DNA of 64,000 bases from Xanthomonas translucens pv. cerealis (GTDB lineage: Bacteria; Pseudomonadota; Gammaproteobacteria; Xanthomonadales; Xanthomonadaceae), in assembly GCF_006838285.1 (NCBI RefSeq), contig NZ_CP038228.1, positions 930,001 through 994,000 of the forward strand, in the 5' to 3' direction. The notes beneath the pieces were generated by a model that worked only from the letters and a program-made list of their open reading frames with translations, did not search any database and was not told where the DNA came from. A program made the translations under genes and the position numbers. Every line of letters starts with the position of its first letter. The first letter of the stretch is position 1. This document shows, piece after piece, positions 17,244-27,343 of this stretch.

Positions 17244-19600
17244 GGCGCCAGCTCCGCGTTGCAGCGCAGCGGTCCCAGGCGGGCCGGGCGCTGCTGCGGT
17301 GTGTACTCGATGCGCATCTGGCACCGGCCTGCGGTCATCTCCACCTGCAGGTCGTTGCGGCCGGTCTTCAGGCCTTCCAGGTAGGCCTCGCCGTCGTAGC
17401 CGACCACCGCGTCGATCCCGGGACCTCGTACCCGGCTGCCGACCGGCAGCGGCTGATCCTGCGCATCGTGCAACTGCACCAGCACGCCGTTGCTGGTGCG
17501 GATTGGGAAGTCCACCACCACGCCGCTGCGGTCGCGCGGCACCACGATCTGGTCGATGCGCTCCGGGCGCATCTGCGGCGGCAACTGCATCGGATCGATC
17601 GACACCTGGTTGTGCTGCCAGCCCATCAGCGGGGTGACCATCAGGAAGCCGCGCGCGTCGGTGACGCCGATCGGGCGGTTTTCCAGCAGCACCGGCACGC
17701 CGGCGACGCCGCCGGTGGAGACCAGGGCGAAGGCCTGGTCGAGATCGCGGCCGGGGAACCAGCCGCCGCCGATCCGGGCCACGCCGCCGGAGGCCTCGGC
17801 ATAGCCGTAGGTCTGGCCGCCGTAGCTGGCCAGGCCGGCGGCATAGCGCGCGTTCTCGCCGCGCCAGGTGGCCTCGGCCAGGCCGCCGGCGCTGTCCTCG
17901 CCGCTGCGCGCCTGCAGCCGCCAGCCGCTGCCGCCGTCGGCGGCGGCCGAACGGCTGAGGTCGGCGGCGGTGCTGAGACGGTCGCCGACCCGCTGCAGGG
18001 CGATGCTCGCCTGGCGCGCGCCGCTGAGCGAGATCGACCAGCCCAGGTACATGCTGCGGTCGCTGGCCTGGTCCAGATTCTGGTTGACGCTGAGATTGAG
18101 CGAGGACTGCCACGGCAGCGCCCGGGTCCAGAACAGGCTGGCGTAGCGCAGGTCGCCGCTGTCCGGGTAGGCCAGGCGCACATAGCTCAGCGCCACGTTG
18201 CCGATCTGCTCCCAGCTGACCCCGGCCAGCGCGCGTTCGCTGATCCGCGGCGGCGGCGCGCCGTACTGCGAGGCCACGTCGCGATAGCCGGGCTGCGCGC
18301 GCTGGGTGTCCATGGAGACGTTGAAGCGGCCGTTGTTCCAGCGGTAGCTGAGCGCGTACTGGTGGCCGCTGCGGCCATCGCCCTGGCTGTGCGCCAGCGA
18401 GGCGCCGACCACGCCGGCCCGCGGCAGCAGCCAGATGCCGCCGGCACCGGCGTTGCGCACCCCGGCGCCGGCCTCGGCGTGCGCCTCGGCGGTGAAGCGG
18501 GCGCTGATGCCGCGGCGCCAGCTGGCGCTGGCGACGGTGTCGCCGGCATAGTCGAAGGCCTCGCTGCCGTAGCCCTCGCGGACCCGGCCCAGCGCCAGCG
18601 ACCAGTCGTCCAGGCCGTCGGCCAGCAGGTCCTGGGTGGCGTAGAACGGAAATTCGACCGAACGGCTGCGGCCATAGGCGTCGGTGATGACCAATTGCGC
18701 GTTGCCGGCGCCGTCCACGCCGGGCGCGGCGGACAGCTGGAACGGCCCGGCCGGCAGCTCCGAGCCGTACTGGCGGATGCCGTTGACGTACAGGTCCACG
18801 CTTGAGGGCACGGTTACTTCACCGAGGAATTCCGGCAGCGGGGTGGTCACGCGGTACGGCTGCAGGCCGAAATCGCGGCCCACGCGTATCCCGCCCAGAC
18901 GCAGTGTGCGGCTCCAGCTGGTGCTGCTGCTCAGCGTGTCGCCGACCACTACGCTGGTCATGCTCTCGGGCAGCGACCACCACCACTGCGTGTCCAGGCG
19001 GATCGCCTGGCTGCGCCAGTCGCGCTGCGGCTCGCGGTACAGGCGGCCGACGAAGGATTGGCGGAACATGCCGCGGCCGAGCACGCCGTCGCCCAGGCCG
19101 AAGGCGCGCAGTTCGCCGCTCGCGGTGAGATTGCTGGCGCTGCCCTGGCGGCTGGCGTACAGGTCGTAGTCCAGCAACGCGCCGGGCGAACTGGTCGCCG
19201 GCAGCGCCGGGCCGCCGTCCTGCGCGTCGATCCGGGTCAGCGGCACGTCGAGTAGCGCCACCGGCGCATCGATCGCCAACTGCTGCAGGCCGGCGTCGTA
19301 GCGGTAGCGCACCCCGTCCAGGCTCTCCAGCGCGATCTTGGGGTTGGCATCGGCATCGATGCGCAGGCCGATCTGGCGCAGCGTGGCGGCATCGGCCTGC
19401 ATGCGTTCGCCGTCGCGCTGGAAGCGGAACAGTCCTGGCTTGCGGGTCTCGTTGAGGGTGACTTCCAAGTACAGCGTTTCCTGTTCCACCGGTGGGCCGC
19501 TTGGCTGGGCGGCGGCAAGTTGTGCGGCGCTCGCCCACAGCGCCAGCAGCAGCTCAAGGAGCCTTTGCTTCCAGCGCAAGCGATTGAGCAATGGGTTCAC
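17240..19600 (-). CDS. Outer-membrane pilus usher
   Basis: The usher is the outer-membrane pore through which pilins are assembled. From a GTG at 19600 the product is 786 residues: signal peptide (LLELLLALWASAAQLAAAQ), N-terminal chaperone-binding domain, a long beta-barrel with the plug domain, and C-terminal Ig-like domains (VVVDFPIRTSNGVLVQL, then MTAGRCQMRIEYTP). The GTG start lies within the end of the chaperone gene (46-base overlap); the exact start is uncertain. It belongs to the archaic chaperone-usher type because its partners are spore-coat-U subunits. Confidence 0.9.
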   Translation of the reverse strand: MNPLLNRLRWKQRLLELLLALWASAAQLAAAQPSGPPVEQETLYLEVTLNETRKPGLFRFQRDGERMQADAATLRQIGLRIDADANPKIALESLDGVRYRYDAGLQQLAIDAPVALLDVPLTRIDAQDGGPALPATSSPGALLDYDLYASRQGSASNLTASGELRAFGLGDGVLGRGMFRQSFVGRLYREPQRDWRSQAIRLDTQWWWSLPESMTSVVVGDTLSSSTSWSRTLRLGGIRVGRDFGLQPYRVTTPLPEFLGEVTVPSSVDLYVNGIRQYGSELPAGPFQLSAAPGVDGAGNAQLVITDAYGRSRSVEFPFYATQDLLADGLDDWSLALGRVREGYGSEAFDYAGDTVASASWRRGISARFTAEAHAEAGAGVRNAGAGGIWLLPRAGVVGASLAHSQGDGRSGHQYALSYRWNNGRFNVSMDTQRAQPGYRDVASQYGAPPPRISERALAGVSWEQIGNVALSYVRLAYPDSGDLRYASLFWTRALPWQSSLNLSVNQNLDQASDRSMYLGWSISLSGARQASIALQRVGDRLSTAADLSRSAAADGGSGWRLQARSGEDSAGGLAEATWRGENARYAAGLASYGGQTYGYAEASGGVARIGGGWFPGRDLDQAFALVSTGGVAGVPVLLENRPIGVTDARGFLMVTPLMGWQHNQVSIDPMQLPPQMRPERIDQIVVPRDRSGVVVDFPIRTSNGVLVQLHDAQDQPLPVGSRVRGPGIDAVVGYDGEAYLEGLKTGRNDLQVEMTAGRCQMRIEYTPQQRPARLGPLRCNAELAP

Positions 19601-20291
19601 CGTTGATCGTTGCCTTGAACGTGCCTTCGGCACGCGCGAGCGCAAGCGGGAGCGGCCAGCGCTTGTGTTGGCCGGGTAGCACGTAGCCGGCCAGGCCGTC
19701 GGCAATCGCGGCACGGGTGCCGTCGCTGGCGACGAAATGCAGGTCCACCAGTTGCGCGTGTTCGCTGCCGTTGTTGACGATTTCCAGGGCCGGCGCGCTG
19801 GCGTCGCGTATCAGCCGCGCCTGCAGCGCAGGCGTGGCGGCGGCCGCCGGCTTGACGAAGATCGGCACCGAGTAGCGCAGCACGAACTGCAGGCCGGATG
19901 CGCTGGCCGTGGCGTCGGGCGACGGCAGTTCGTCGACCAGCACCCGATAGGTGTCCTCGGTGCTCCTGGGCGCAGCGTCCAGGCGGATGATGCGCACCAG
20001 TTGCCGCGAGTGCGGCGCCAGTTCCAGCATCGGCGGGCTGATCGCGATCCGGTCGCTGGGGTCGAGCCGGTCCTCGCCGTCCTGCTGACGCCAGCGGAAC
20101 ACGCGTACCTGCGCCTGCAGCGGCTTGTCGCCGCTGTTGCTCAGCCACAGGCCTTGCGCCGACTCCTCCGCGGTCAGCTGCACGGAGGTCGGCGCGACCT
20201 GCAGACTGGCGGCCTGCGCCGCCAGCATCGCCGCCAGCCACAGGGCCAGGGCGATCGGCGAACGCAGCGCGAAGTAGGGTCGCGGGGACAT
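19554..20291 (-). CDS. Periplasmic pilus chaperone (first copy)
   Basis: A 245-residue PapD-like chaperone with a signal peptide (about 1-27, ending AAQAA). It has two Ig-like domains, including LQVAPTSVQLTAEESAQGLWLSN and the HSRQLVRIIRL strand. It lies directly downstream of the first SCPU subunit and upstream of the usher, the standard order in Csu-like operons. Sequence similarity to the 15119 copy is clear in the FRW/YRW and YVLPGQHKRW segments. Confidence 0.9.
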   Translation of the reverse strand: MSPRPYFALRSPIALALWLAAMLAAQAASLQVAPTSVQLTAEESAQGLWLSNSGDKPLQAQVRVFRWRQQDGEDRLDPSDRIAISPPMLELAPHSRQLVRIIRLDAAPRSTEDTYRVLVDELPSPDATASASGLQFVLRYSVPIFVKPAAAATPALQARLIRDASAPALEIVNNGSEHAQLVDLHFVASDGTRAAIADGLAGYVLPGQHKRWPLPLALARAEGTFKATINGEPIAQSLALEAKAP

Positions 20292-20303
20292 GGAACGCTC
20301 CGG

Positions 20304-20807
20304 TTACCAGGTGACAGTGGCGGTGACGACGTCGCTATAGGAACCGGCAGGATAATTGGTGCTGGCGACCTGGCCGTAGACGACCAGGGGTTGTACCGCA
20401 CCATTGCCTGTGCCGGCCTGGGTGTCGCTGCCGATGGTCGAGCCCCAGTTCTGGGTGCGCGCCGAGTTGCGGTACAGGGCGTACGGCACGCGCGCGGTGT
20501 TGCCCGCATCGGCGCTGCCCATGGTGCGCGCGGTCACCGTCGCGCCGGAGCCGCTGCCGGCGTTGAGCGCGATGTTGTACGGCGTGCCCGAGGTGCAGCG
20601 CACGTTCAAGGTGCCGGTGCTGTTGATCGAAGTCTGGGTTGAGTTGACGCTGCCGAAATCGACGTCGGTCGGTGCGGTCTGGATGTCGCAGACGCTGGTG
20701 ATCACGATCTTGACGTTGAAGGTGCGCGAGTCGGTCTGGGCGGATGCCACGCCGGTTCCGGCGGCCAGCAACACGGCGATGGCGAGTGCACTGTGGAGAG
20801 TTTGCAT
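20304..20807 (-). CDS. Spore-coat-U pilin, probable major subunit
   Basis: A 167-residue secreted protein with a signal peptide (about 1-23, ending GVASAQ) and one SCPU domain. VCDIQTAPTDVDFGSV carries the first Cys and VRCTSGTPYNIALNAG the second. YRNSARTQNWGSTIGSDTQAGTG and the terminal SYSDVVTATVTW are characteristic. It is the first gene of the cluster, like the major pilin CsuA/B. Upstream, 217 bases separate it from the divergent map gene and should contain both promoters. Confidence 0.92.
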   Translation of the reverse strand: MQTLHSALAIAVLLAAGTGVASAQTDSRTFNVKIVITSVCDIQTAPTDVDFGSVNSTQTSINSTGTLNVRCTSGTPYNIALNAGSGSGATVTARTMGSADAGNTARVPYALYRNSARTQNWGSTIGSDTQAGTGNGAVQPLVVYGQVASTNYPAGSYSDVVTATVTW

Positions 20808-21024
20808 GGGGTGAGGCTCTTCGGAATGACGGAGTCCGTCGGTGCCGAACCCAATGCAAAGTGCGGGCCAATCTGCAGTGTTCTGGATGGGCATCTAAAT
20901 TTCGAAAGTGATGGGTTCAGCGCTTATCCCGGTTGTCATTTGTGAAGGCGGCGGAATCCCGGCCCGGCGCCGAAAAACCGTCAGTGCGAAGCGGCGCGTT
21001 CAGGAAGGCCGCGAATGAGCGATA

Positions 21025-21810
21025 ATGGCGGGCATGACCGTCAATCTGAAAACTCCGCAGGACATCGAGAAGATGCGCATCGCCGGCCGCCTGGCCGCCG
21101 AGGTGCTCGACATCGTCGGGCCGCATGTGAAGCCCGGCGCGACCACCGCCGAGCTGGACCGCATCTGCCACGACCACATCGTCAACGTGCAGCAGGCGGT
21201 GCCGGCCAACGTCGGCTACCGCGGCTACCCGAAGACGGTCTGCAGCTCGGTGAACAACGTGATCTGCCACGGCATCCCCAGCGACAGCAAGGTCCTGAAG
21301 GATGGCGACATCGTCAACATCGACGTCACCGTGATCAAGGACGGCTGGCACGGCGACACCAGCCGCATGTACTACGTCGGCACGCCGTCGGTGATGGCGC
21401 GGCGGCTGGTCGAGGCGACCTACGAGGCGATGTGGCGCGGCATCCGCGCGGTGCGGCCGGGCGCCACGCTCGGCGACGTCGGCCACGCGATTCAGCAGTA
21501 CGCCGAAGGCGAGCGTTTCAGCGTGGTGCGCGAGTACTGCGGCCACGGCATCGGCAAGGTCTACCACGACGAGCCGCAGGTGCTGCACTACGGCCGGCCC
21601 GGCGAAGGCCTGCTGCTGAAGCCGGGCATGACCTTCACCATCGAGCCGATGATCAACGAAGGCTCGCGCTATACCCGCGTGCTGCCGGACGGCTGGACCG
21701 TGGTGACCAAAGACCGCAAGCTGTCGGCACAGTGGGAGCACATGATCGCGGTCACCGAGGACGGCGTGGAAGTGCTGACCCTGTCGCCCGGCGGCCTCGG
21801 CGAGCCGTGA
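21025..21810 (+). CDS. map: Methionine aminopeptidase type I
   Basis: Map removes the initiator Met from nascent proteins. The product is 261 residues from ATG 21025 (MAGMTVNLKTP) or 258 from ATG 21034. The five metal ligands lie in the expected blocks: NIDVTVIKDGWHGDTSRMY (two Asp), CGHGIGKVYHDEP (His), TIEPMI (Glu) and AQWEHMIAV (Glu). In enterics map is divergent to rpsB; here the pilus cluster separates them. The stop overlaps the likely GTG start of glnD. Confidence 0.98.
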   Translation: MAGMTVNLKTPQDIEKMRIAGRLAAEVLDIVGPHVKPGATTAELDRICHDHIVNVQQAVPANVGYRGYPKTVCSSVNNVICHGIPSDSKVLKDGDIVNIDVTVIKDGWHGDTSRMYYVGTPSVMARRLVEATYEAMWRGIRAVRPGATLGDVGHAIQQYAEGERFSVVREYCGHGIGKVYHDEPQVLHYGRPGEGLLLKPGMTFTIEPMINEGSRYTRVLPDGWTVVTKDRKLSAQWEHMIAVTEDGVEVLTLSPGGLGEP

Positions 21811-24446
21811 GCCTGCTGCCGGCCGGTAGCGATGCGGGCATGCCCGACGCGGCCGCCGACGATGCCGAGTGGGCCGCCGCGGCGCGGCACTTGCTGGCCC
21901 AGGCCGACGCGCGGCTGTGCAAGCGCTTCGACCAGGGCGACGACATCGACCGCTTGCTGGCGCTGCGCGCGCGCGCGCTGGACCAACTGATCAAGCATGC
22001 CTGGAACCGCTGCCTGCCGCGCGATGCCGGGCTGGCGCTGTACGCGGTCGGCGGCTATGGCCGCGGCGAGCTGTTCCCGCGCTCGGACATCGACCTGCTG
22101 GTGCTCGGCGAATCCGAGCGCCAACGCGCGCACGAACAGGCGCTGGCGCGGCTGTTCGCGCTGCTCTGGCATGCCGGCGTGCCGGTCAGCCACGCGGTGC
22201 GCTCGGCCGCGCAGTGCACCACCGCCTGCGCCGACCAGACCGTGCTGACCGCCTTGATCGAGGCACGCCCGCTGTTTGCCGACGCCGCCGCCAAGGCGGC
22301 GCTGGCCGCGGCGATCGCGCCGCAGCAGGTGTGGCCGCCGCGCGCATTCTTCCTGTCCAAGCGCGAGGAACTGCAGGCCCGCCACCAGCGTTTCGGCGAC
22401 ACCGCCGACAACCTGGAGCCGGACATCAAGGACGGGCCGGGTGGCCTGCGCGACCTGCACACGCTGGGCTGGATGGCCCTGCGCGCGTTCGGCGTGCGCG
22501 ACCTGGAGCCGCTGGTCGGGCTCGGCCATGTCGGCAGCGACGAGGCCGCGGCGCTGCGCCGCGAGCGCCGCGAGCTGGCGCGCTTGCGCTACGGGCTGCA
22601 CCTGGTCGCCAATCGCCCGGAGGAGCGCCTGCGCTTCGACTACCAGAAGACTCTGGCGCAGCGGCTGGGCTTCTCCGACAACGCCGAGAGCCTGGGCGTG
22701 GAGAAGATGATGCAGCGCTTCTACCGCAGCGCTGCGATCGTGCGCCGGCTCAGCGACCGCCTGCTGCAGCGCTTCGAGGAGCAGTTCGACGGCGAGGCGC
22801 AGCCGCAGCCGCTGGGCACCGGCTTCTCGCTGCGCCGCGGCTACCTGGCCGCCGATGCCGAAGCCTGGCCGCAGGCCGATCCGGTGCAGGTGTTCGCGCT
22901 GTTCGCGACATGGGCCGCGCATGGCGAGGTCCGCGGGCTGCATTCGCTGACCGCGCGCGCGCTGGCCGAGGCGCTGCCGCAACTGCCCGCCTACGACGGC
23001 GCCGGCGCGCTGGCGCGCGAGCGCTTCCTGGCCCTGTTGCGCGGCCCGCGCGCGGTGCAAACGCTGACCCGGATGGCGCGGCTGGGCGTGCTGGGTCAGT
23101 GGATCCCGGCGTTCGCGCAGGTGTCCGGGCGCATGCAGTTCGACCTGTTCCATGTGTACACCGTGGACCAGCACACGCTGATGGTGCTGAAGAACATCGC
23201 GGTGTTCGCCAGCGCCCGCGCCGACGATCGTTTCTCGATCGCGCACGAGGTGTGGCCGCGGCTGCGCAAGCCGGAGTTGCTGCTGCTGGCCGGGCTGTTC
23301 CACGACATCGCCAAGGGCCGCGGCGGCGACCATTCCGAACTCGGCGCGGTGGATGCGCGCGCGTTCTGCGCCGGCCACGGCCTCAGCGCGGCCGATACCG
23401 ACCTGGTGGTGTGGCTGGTCGAGCAGCACCTGCGCATGTCGGTGACCGCGCAGAAGCAGGACATCTCCGATGCCGACGTGATCCACCGCTTCGCCACCCT
23501 GGTCGGCGACCGCGAGCGCCTGGACTATCTGTACCTGTTGACCTGCGCCGACATCGCCGGTACCAGCCCCAAGCTGTGGAACGCGTGGAAGGACCGGTTG
23601 CTGGCCGACCTGTACTTCGCCGCGCGGCGCGCGCTGCGCGACGGCCTGGAGCATCCGCGGCCGGTCGCCGAGCGGGTGCAGGAGGCGCGCGAGGCCACGC
23701 GCGCGCTGATGCACATCCAGGGCCACGACGATGCGGTCATCGACCGCCAGTTCGCCGGCATGCCGGACGAGAGCTTCCTGCGCTTCCGACCAGAACAGCT
23801 CGCCTGGCAGGCGGGTTCGCTGATGGAAGTGGAGCTGGGCGGCACCCTGGTCAAGGTGCGCCCGGTGACCCCCGACGACGACGCGTTGGAAGTATTCGTC
23901 TACTCGCCCGACCGCGACGGCCTGTTCGCCGCGATCGTGATGACCCTGGACCGGCGCGGCTACGGCATCCACCGCGCGCGCGTGCTCGACGCCCCGCACG
24001 AGGCGATCTTCGATACCTTCGAGGTGATGCCGGCCGACGCCTTCGCCAGCGGCGACACCGCGCAGCTGGAGGCGGCATTGCGCGAGGCGCTGTCCGGCGA
24101 CCTAACCCGGCTGCGCCCGGCGCGGCGCGTGGTGCCGCGCCAGCTGCGCCATTTCCGCTTCGCCCCGCGCATCGAATTCCGCGAGAGCGTGGACGGCCGC
24201 CGCACCCGCCTGAGCCTGGTCGCGCCGGACCGGCCGGGGCTGCTGTCGAACGTGGCGCAGGTACTGCGCCGCCAGCAGCTGCGCGTGCACGATGCGCGCA
24301 TCGCCACCTTCGGCGAACGCGCCGAGGACGTGTTCCAGATCACCGACGAGCACAATCTGCCGTTGCCCGATTCCTCCCGCCAGGCGCTGCACGCCGCACT
24401 GCAGGCCTGTCTGGATCCCGATACCCCGCCTGGAGAATCCCGCTGA
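21807..24446 (+). CDS. glnD: Bifunctional PII uridylyltransferase/uridylyl-removing enzyme GlnD
   Basis: GlnD senses glutamine and uridylylates or deuridylylates PII proteins, setting nitrogen control. Domains in order: nucleotidyltransferase ([20 protein letters not shown]), a helical linker, the HD hydrolase domain ([17 protein letters not shown]), and two C-terminal ACT domains (about the last 190 residues, including [19 protein letters not shown]). A GTG at 21807 overlapping the map stop gives 879 residues. An in-frame ATG at 21840 gives 868; both are plausible. The gene overlaps dapD at TGATG. Confidence 0.96.
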   Translation: MSLLPAGSDAGMPDAAADDAEWAAAARHLLAQADARLCKRFDQGDDIDRLLALRARALDQLIKHAWNRCLPRDAGLALYAVGGYGRGELFPRSDIDLLVLGESERQRAHEQALARLFALLWHAGVPVSHAVRSAAQCTTACADQTVLTALIEARPLFADAAAKAALAAAIAPQQVWPPRAFFLSKREELQARHQRFGDTADNLEPDIKDGPGGLRDLHTLGWMALRAFGVRDLEPLVGLGHVGSDEAAALRRERRELARLRYGLHLVANRPEERLRFDYQKTLAQRLGFSDNAESLGVEKMMQRFYRSAAIVRRLSDRLLQRFEEQFDGEAQPQPLGTGFSLRRGYLAADAEAWPQADPVQVFALFATWAAHGEVRGLHSLTARALAEALPQLPAYDGAGALARERFLALLRGPRAVQTLTRMARLGVLGQWIPAFAQVSGRMQFDLFHVYTVDQHTLMVLKNIAVFASARADDRFSIAHEVWPRLRKPELLLLAGLFHDIAKGRGGDHSELGAVDARAFCAGHGLSAADTDLVVWLVEQHLRMSVTAQKQDISDADVIHRFATLVGDRERLDYLYLLTCADIAGTSPKLWNAWKDRLLADLYFAARRALRDGLEHPRPVAERVQEAREATRALMHIQGHDDAVIDRQFAGMPDESFLRFRPEQLAWQAGSLMEVELGGTLVKVRPVTPDDDALEVFVYSPDRDGLFAAIVMTLDRRGYGIHRARVLDAPHEAIFDTFEVMPADAFASGDTAQLEAALREALSGDLTRLRPARRVVPRQLRHFRFAPRIEFRESVDGRRTRLSLVAPDRPGLLSNVAQVLRRQQLRVHDARIATFGERAEDVFQITDEHNLPLPDSSRQALHAALQACLDPDTPPGESR

Positions 24447-25453
24447 TGGCCACCAAGAAGCCTGCCGCCGCCAAGAAGCCTGCTGCCAAGACCGCCGCGA
24501 AGAAGGTCGCAGCCAAGAAGGTCGCAGCCAAGAAGGCGGCCGCCGCCGCGGCGTCCAAGCCCAGCGCCGCGCCGAAATCGCCGGCCATGACCGTGCGCGC
24601 CAAGCCCGCCGCCGTCCCCAGTACCGACGAACTGAAGTTCACCATCGACAGCGCCTTCGAGCGCCGCGCCGCGCTGACCCTGGACGAGATCGAAGGCTCG
24701 ACCCGGCCGGTGGTCAAGCGCGTTATCGACGGCCTGGAAGCGGGCGAGTTCCGCGTCGCCGAGCCCGACGGGCATGGCGGCTGGAAGGTCAACGAATGGC
24801 TGAAGAAGGCGGTGCTGCTGTACTTCCGGGTCAACGAAATGGCGGTGGTCGAGGCGCAGCCGGCGCCGTTCTGGGACAAGGTCGAATCGCGCTTCGCCGG
24901 CTACCACGAGGCCGACTTCCGCAAGGCCGGCGTGCGCGTGGTGCCGGGTGCGATCGCGCGGCGCGGCAGCTACTTCGGCAAGGACGTGGTGCTGATGCCG
25001 AGTTTCACCAACATCGGCGCGCATGTGGGCGAGGGCAGCATGGTCGATACCTGGGCCACGGTCGGTTCGTGCGCGCAGATCGGCAAGCACTGCCACCTGT
25101 CCGGCGGCGCCGGCATCGGCGGCGTGCTCGAGCCGTTGCAGGCCGGCCCGACCATCATCGAGGACCACTGCTTCGTCGGCGCGCGTTCGGAAGTGGTGGA
25201 AGGCGTGGTGGTCGGCCACCACAGCGTGATCGGCATGGGCGTGTTCATCGGCCAGAGCACGCGCATCTACAACCGCGCCACCGGCGAGATTTCCTACGGC
25301 TACGTGCCGCCGTACAGCGTGGTGGTGTCCGGGCAGCTGCCGTCCAAGGACGGCTCGCATTCGCTGTACTGCGCGGTGATCGTCAAGCAGGTCGATGCCA
25401 AGACCCGCAGCAAGACCAGCGTCAACGACCTGCTGCGTGGCCTGGCCGATTGA
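24446..25453 (+). CDS. dapD: Tetrahydrodipicolinate N-succinyltransferase DapD with Lys/Ala-rich tail
   Basis: DapD succinylates tetrahydrodipicolinate in the lysine/meso-diaminopimelate pathway. The catalytic part begins about residue 60 ([18 protein letters not shown]) and shows the hexapeptide beta helix with [28 protein letters not shown] and [13 protein letters not shown]. The 335-residue length exceeds the usual roughly 274 because residues 1-47 form a low-complexity tail of Lys-Lys-x-Ala-Ala repeats ([15 protein letters not shown]) like histone H1-type tails. The ATG at 24446 overlaps the glnD stop; a second ATG at codon 48 (24587) would give a tail-free protein. The enzyme assignment is certain; use of the long start is inferred from the tight overlap. 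Confidence 0.96.
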   Translation: MATKKPAAAKKPAAKTAAKKVAAKKVAAKKAAAAAASKPSAAPKSPAMTVRAKPAAVPSTDELKFTIDSAFERRAALTLDEIEGSTRPVVKRVIDGLEAGEFRVAEPDGHGGWKVNEWLKKAVLLYFRVNEMAVVEAQPAPFWDKVESRFAGYHEADFRKAGVRVVPGAIARRGSYFGKDVVLMPSFTNIGAHVGEGSMVDTWATVGSCAQIGKHCHLSGGAGIGGVLEPLQAGPTIIEDHCFVGARSEVVEGVVVGHHSVIGMGVFIGQSTRIYNRATGEISYGYVPPYSVVVSGQLPSKDGSHSLYCAVIVKQVDAKTRSKTSVNDLLRGLAD

Positions 25454-25465
25454 CGCATTTCCTTG

Positions 25466-25526
25466 TCCCACCGGGACCATGGCCCCCTTTTCGGGGGAAG
25501 GTGGCGCGCAGCGCCGGATGAGGGTA
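25466..25526. repeat. 60-bp hairpin repeat, copy 1
   Basis: This stretch downstream of dapD contains CCCCCTTTTCGGGGG and a GATGAGGGTA end. It matches, in reverse complement and with few changes, 59317-59374. It looks like a dispersed extragenic element. Confidence 0.7.
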
Positions 25527-25610
25527 CGTGCGTAGCGACGCGATGTGTGGCGCAAGTCGGTGTGCGACCTGCGTTCACCGCAGCGATGCTTCGCCGGTAC
25601 CCTCACCCAA

Positions 25611-25640
25611 CCCCTCTCCCAACGGGAGAGGGGCTTTATT
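25611..25640 (+). terminator. Hairpin downstream of dapD
   Basis: A perfect 10-bp stem CCCCTCTCCC/GGGAGAGGGG with a 3-nt AAC loop is followed by CTTTATT. It is close to a terminator for the map-glnD-dapD transcript, although the T run is short and interrupted. It is probably part of a dispersed repeat. Confidence 0.55.
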
Positions 25641-25659
25641 CGCTTGATGGGACATTCCG

Positions 25660-26016
25660 ATGACCACGCTGTACGGATTGAAGAACTGCGATACCTGCAA
25701 GAAGGCGACGAAGTGGCTGGACCGCTTCGGCGTGGCCTATGCGTTCGTCGATTACCGCGAACACAAGCCGAGCCCGGAGACCCTGGTCGAATGGGCCGGC
25801 AAGGCCGGCGGTTTCGATACGCTGGTCAACAAGTCCTCGACCACCTGGCGGCAGTTGCCCGACAACAAGAAGACGCCCGGCTCCGAGGCCGAATGGAAAC
25901 TGTTGCTGCGCGAATACCCGCAACTGATCCGGCGGCCGGTGCTCATGACCGACGACGGCCAGCTCAGCCAGGGTTTCTCGGACAACGGCTTCAAGCAGCG
26001 CTTCGGCGTGGGCTGA
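25660..26016 (+). CDS. ArsC/Spx-family protein, YffB-like
   Basis: A 118-residue thioredoxin-fold protein of the ArsC/Spx/YffB family. It begins MTTLYGLKNCDTCKKATKWLD with Cys10 and Cys13 as a CxxC; E. coli YffB has only the first Cys. TTWRQLP and IRRPVLM (the cis-Pro region) are conserved. Arsenate reductases carry extra Arg residues not obvious here, so a glutathione-linked reductase of unknown substrate is more likely. The yffB-dapE pairing seen in E. coli is kept, with 157 bases between the two genes. Confidence 0.88.
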   Translation: MTTLYGLKNCDTCKKATKWLDRFGVAYAFVDYREHKPSPETLVEWAGKAGGFDTLVNKSSTTWRQLPDNKKTPGSEAEWKLLLREYPQLIRRPVLMTDDGQLSQGFSDNGFKQRFGVG

Positions 26017-26041
26017 GCCGGTGGCGCCGCTGTTCGCTCCC

Positions 26042-26160
26042 GGCACGAGCGGCTTCAGTCGCGACCGTATCGCCCGGGAGTTCATCGAAACCCGGATCAA
26101 GCGCCGTTGCCGGCATGCCTGGCCCCCTCCGTTCCTGTCGCGGCTGCAGCCGCCCCTACC
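26042..26160. repeat. REP-like palindrome pair, copy 1
   Basis: Two arms, GAGCGGCTTCAGTCGCGACC (ending 26066) and GTCGCGGCTGCAGCCGCCCC (starting about 26137), are imperfect inverted repeats separated by about 70 bases. Similar arms occur at 44271-44336 and 51898-51946. It fills most of the yffB-dapE gap. Confidence 0.65.
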
Positions 26161-26173
26161 GTGATTCCCCACC

Positions 26174-27301
26174 ATGTCCGACGTTGTTGACCTCACCTGT
26201 GAACTGATCGCCCGCCCGTCGGTGACGCCCGACGACGCCGGCTGCCAGGCGCTGATCGCGCAGCGGCTGGCGCGTGCCGGTTTCGCCATCGAACGGCTGC
26301 GCTTCGGCGACGTCGACAACCTGTGGGCCACGCATGGCAGAGGCGCGCCGGTGCTGGCGCTGCTCGGCCATACCGACGTGGTACCGCCTGGGCCGCGCGA
26401 GGCCTGGGCCAGCGATCCGTTCGTGCCGCAGATCCGCGACGGCATGCTGTACGGCCGCGGCGCCGCCGACATGAAGAGCGGGGTGGCCGCGTTCGTGGTC
26501 GCCGCCGAACAGTTCGCCGCCGCGCATCCGGACCATCCCGGCACGCTGGCGCTGCTGCTGACCTCCGACGAGGAAGGCGACGCGCTGGACGGCGTGCGCA
26601 AGGTCGCCGAGAGCTTCCGCGCGCGCGGCGAACGCATCGACTGGTGCATCACCGGCGAACCGTCCTCCACCGAACGGCTCGGCGACCTGCTGCGGGTCGG
26701 CCGCCGCGGCAGCCTGTCGGCCACGCTCGCGGTGCAGGGCGTGCAGGGCCACGTGGCGTATCCGCACAAGGCGCGCAACCCGATCCACCTGGCCGCACCG
26801 GCCCTGGCGGAGCTGGTCGCGCGGCATTGGGACGACGGTTACGAGAGTTTCCCGCCGACCAGCCTGCAGATCTCCAACCTGCACGCCGGCACCGGCGCCA
26901 ACAATGTGATTCCCGGCGAGCTGCAGGTGGCCTTCAACCTGCGTTACAACCCGCACTGGGACGCGCCGCGGCTGGAAGCGGAGATCGCCGCGCTGCTCGA
27001 CCGCCACGGCCTGGACTACACGCTGCGCTGGCACCGCAGCGGCGAGCCGTTCTACACCCCGGAAGGGCGCCTGCGCAGCGTCGCGCGCGCGGTGCTGGGG
27101 GACTTCGCCGGCGCGGCGCCGGAAGAGAGCACCGGCGGCGGCACCTCCGACGCGCGCTTCATCGCGCCGCTCGGCGCGCAGTGCATCGAGGTCGGTCCGG
27201 TCAACGCCAGCATCCACCAGGTGGACGAGCACGTGCGCGTCGCCGACCTGGAGGCGCTGCCAGGGTTGTATCTGGCATTGCTGGAGCGGCTGTTGCAGTG
27301 A
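26174..27301 (+). CDS. dapE: Succinyl-diaminopimelate desuccinylase
   Basis: DapE hydrolyses N-succinyl-LL-diaminopimelate to LL-diaminopimelate, needed for lysine and peptidoglycan. The 375-residue M20 metallopeptidase has the di-zinc ligand motifs GHTDVVPPG (about 67-75), [10 protein letters not shown] (about 95-104) and TSDEEGD, plus the C-terminal zinc His in [10 protein letters not shown] lid/dimerisation domain lies about residues 180-290. With dapD just upstream, two steps of the succinylase branch are in one neighbourhood. Confidence 0.98.
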   Translation: MSDVVDLTCELIARPSVTPDDAGCQALIAQRLARAGFAIERLRFGDVDNLWATHGRGAPVLALLGHTDVVPPGPREAWASDPFVPQIRDGMLYGRGAADMKSGVAAFVVAAEQFAAAHPDHPGTLALLLTSDEEGDALDGVRKVAESFRARGERIDWCITGEPSSTERLGDLLRVGRRGSLSATLAVQGVQGHVAYPHKARNPIHLAAPALAELVARHWDDGYESFPPTSLQISNLHAGTGANNVIPGELQVAFNLRYNPHWDAPRLEAEIAALLDRHGLDYTLRWHRSGEPFYTPEGRLRSVARAVLGDFAGAAPEESTGGGTSDARFIAPLGAQCIEVGPVNASIHQVDEHVRVADLEALPGLYLALLERLLQ

Positions 27302-27343
27302 ACCCTTGGGGCGGCCGCGCCGCCCGCCTGCGTTTGGCCGCGC

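Noticed and set aside
16236..18113. Long upstream extension of the two-domain pilin (625 codons)
   Set aside because: The extra part is the usher gene read in another frame; the signal peptide fixes the start at 17243.
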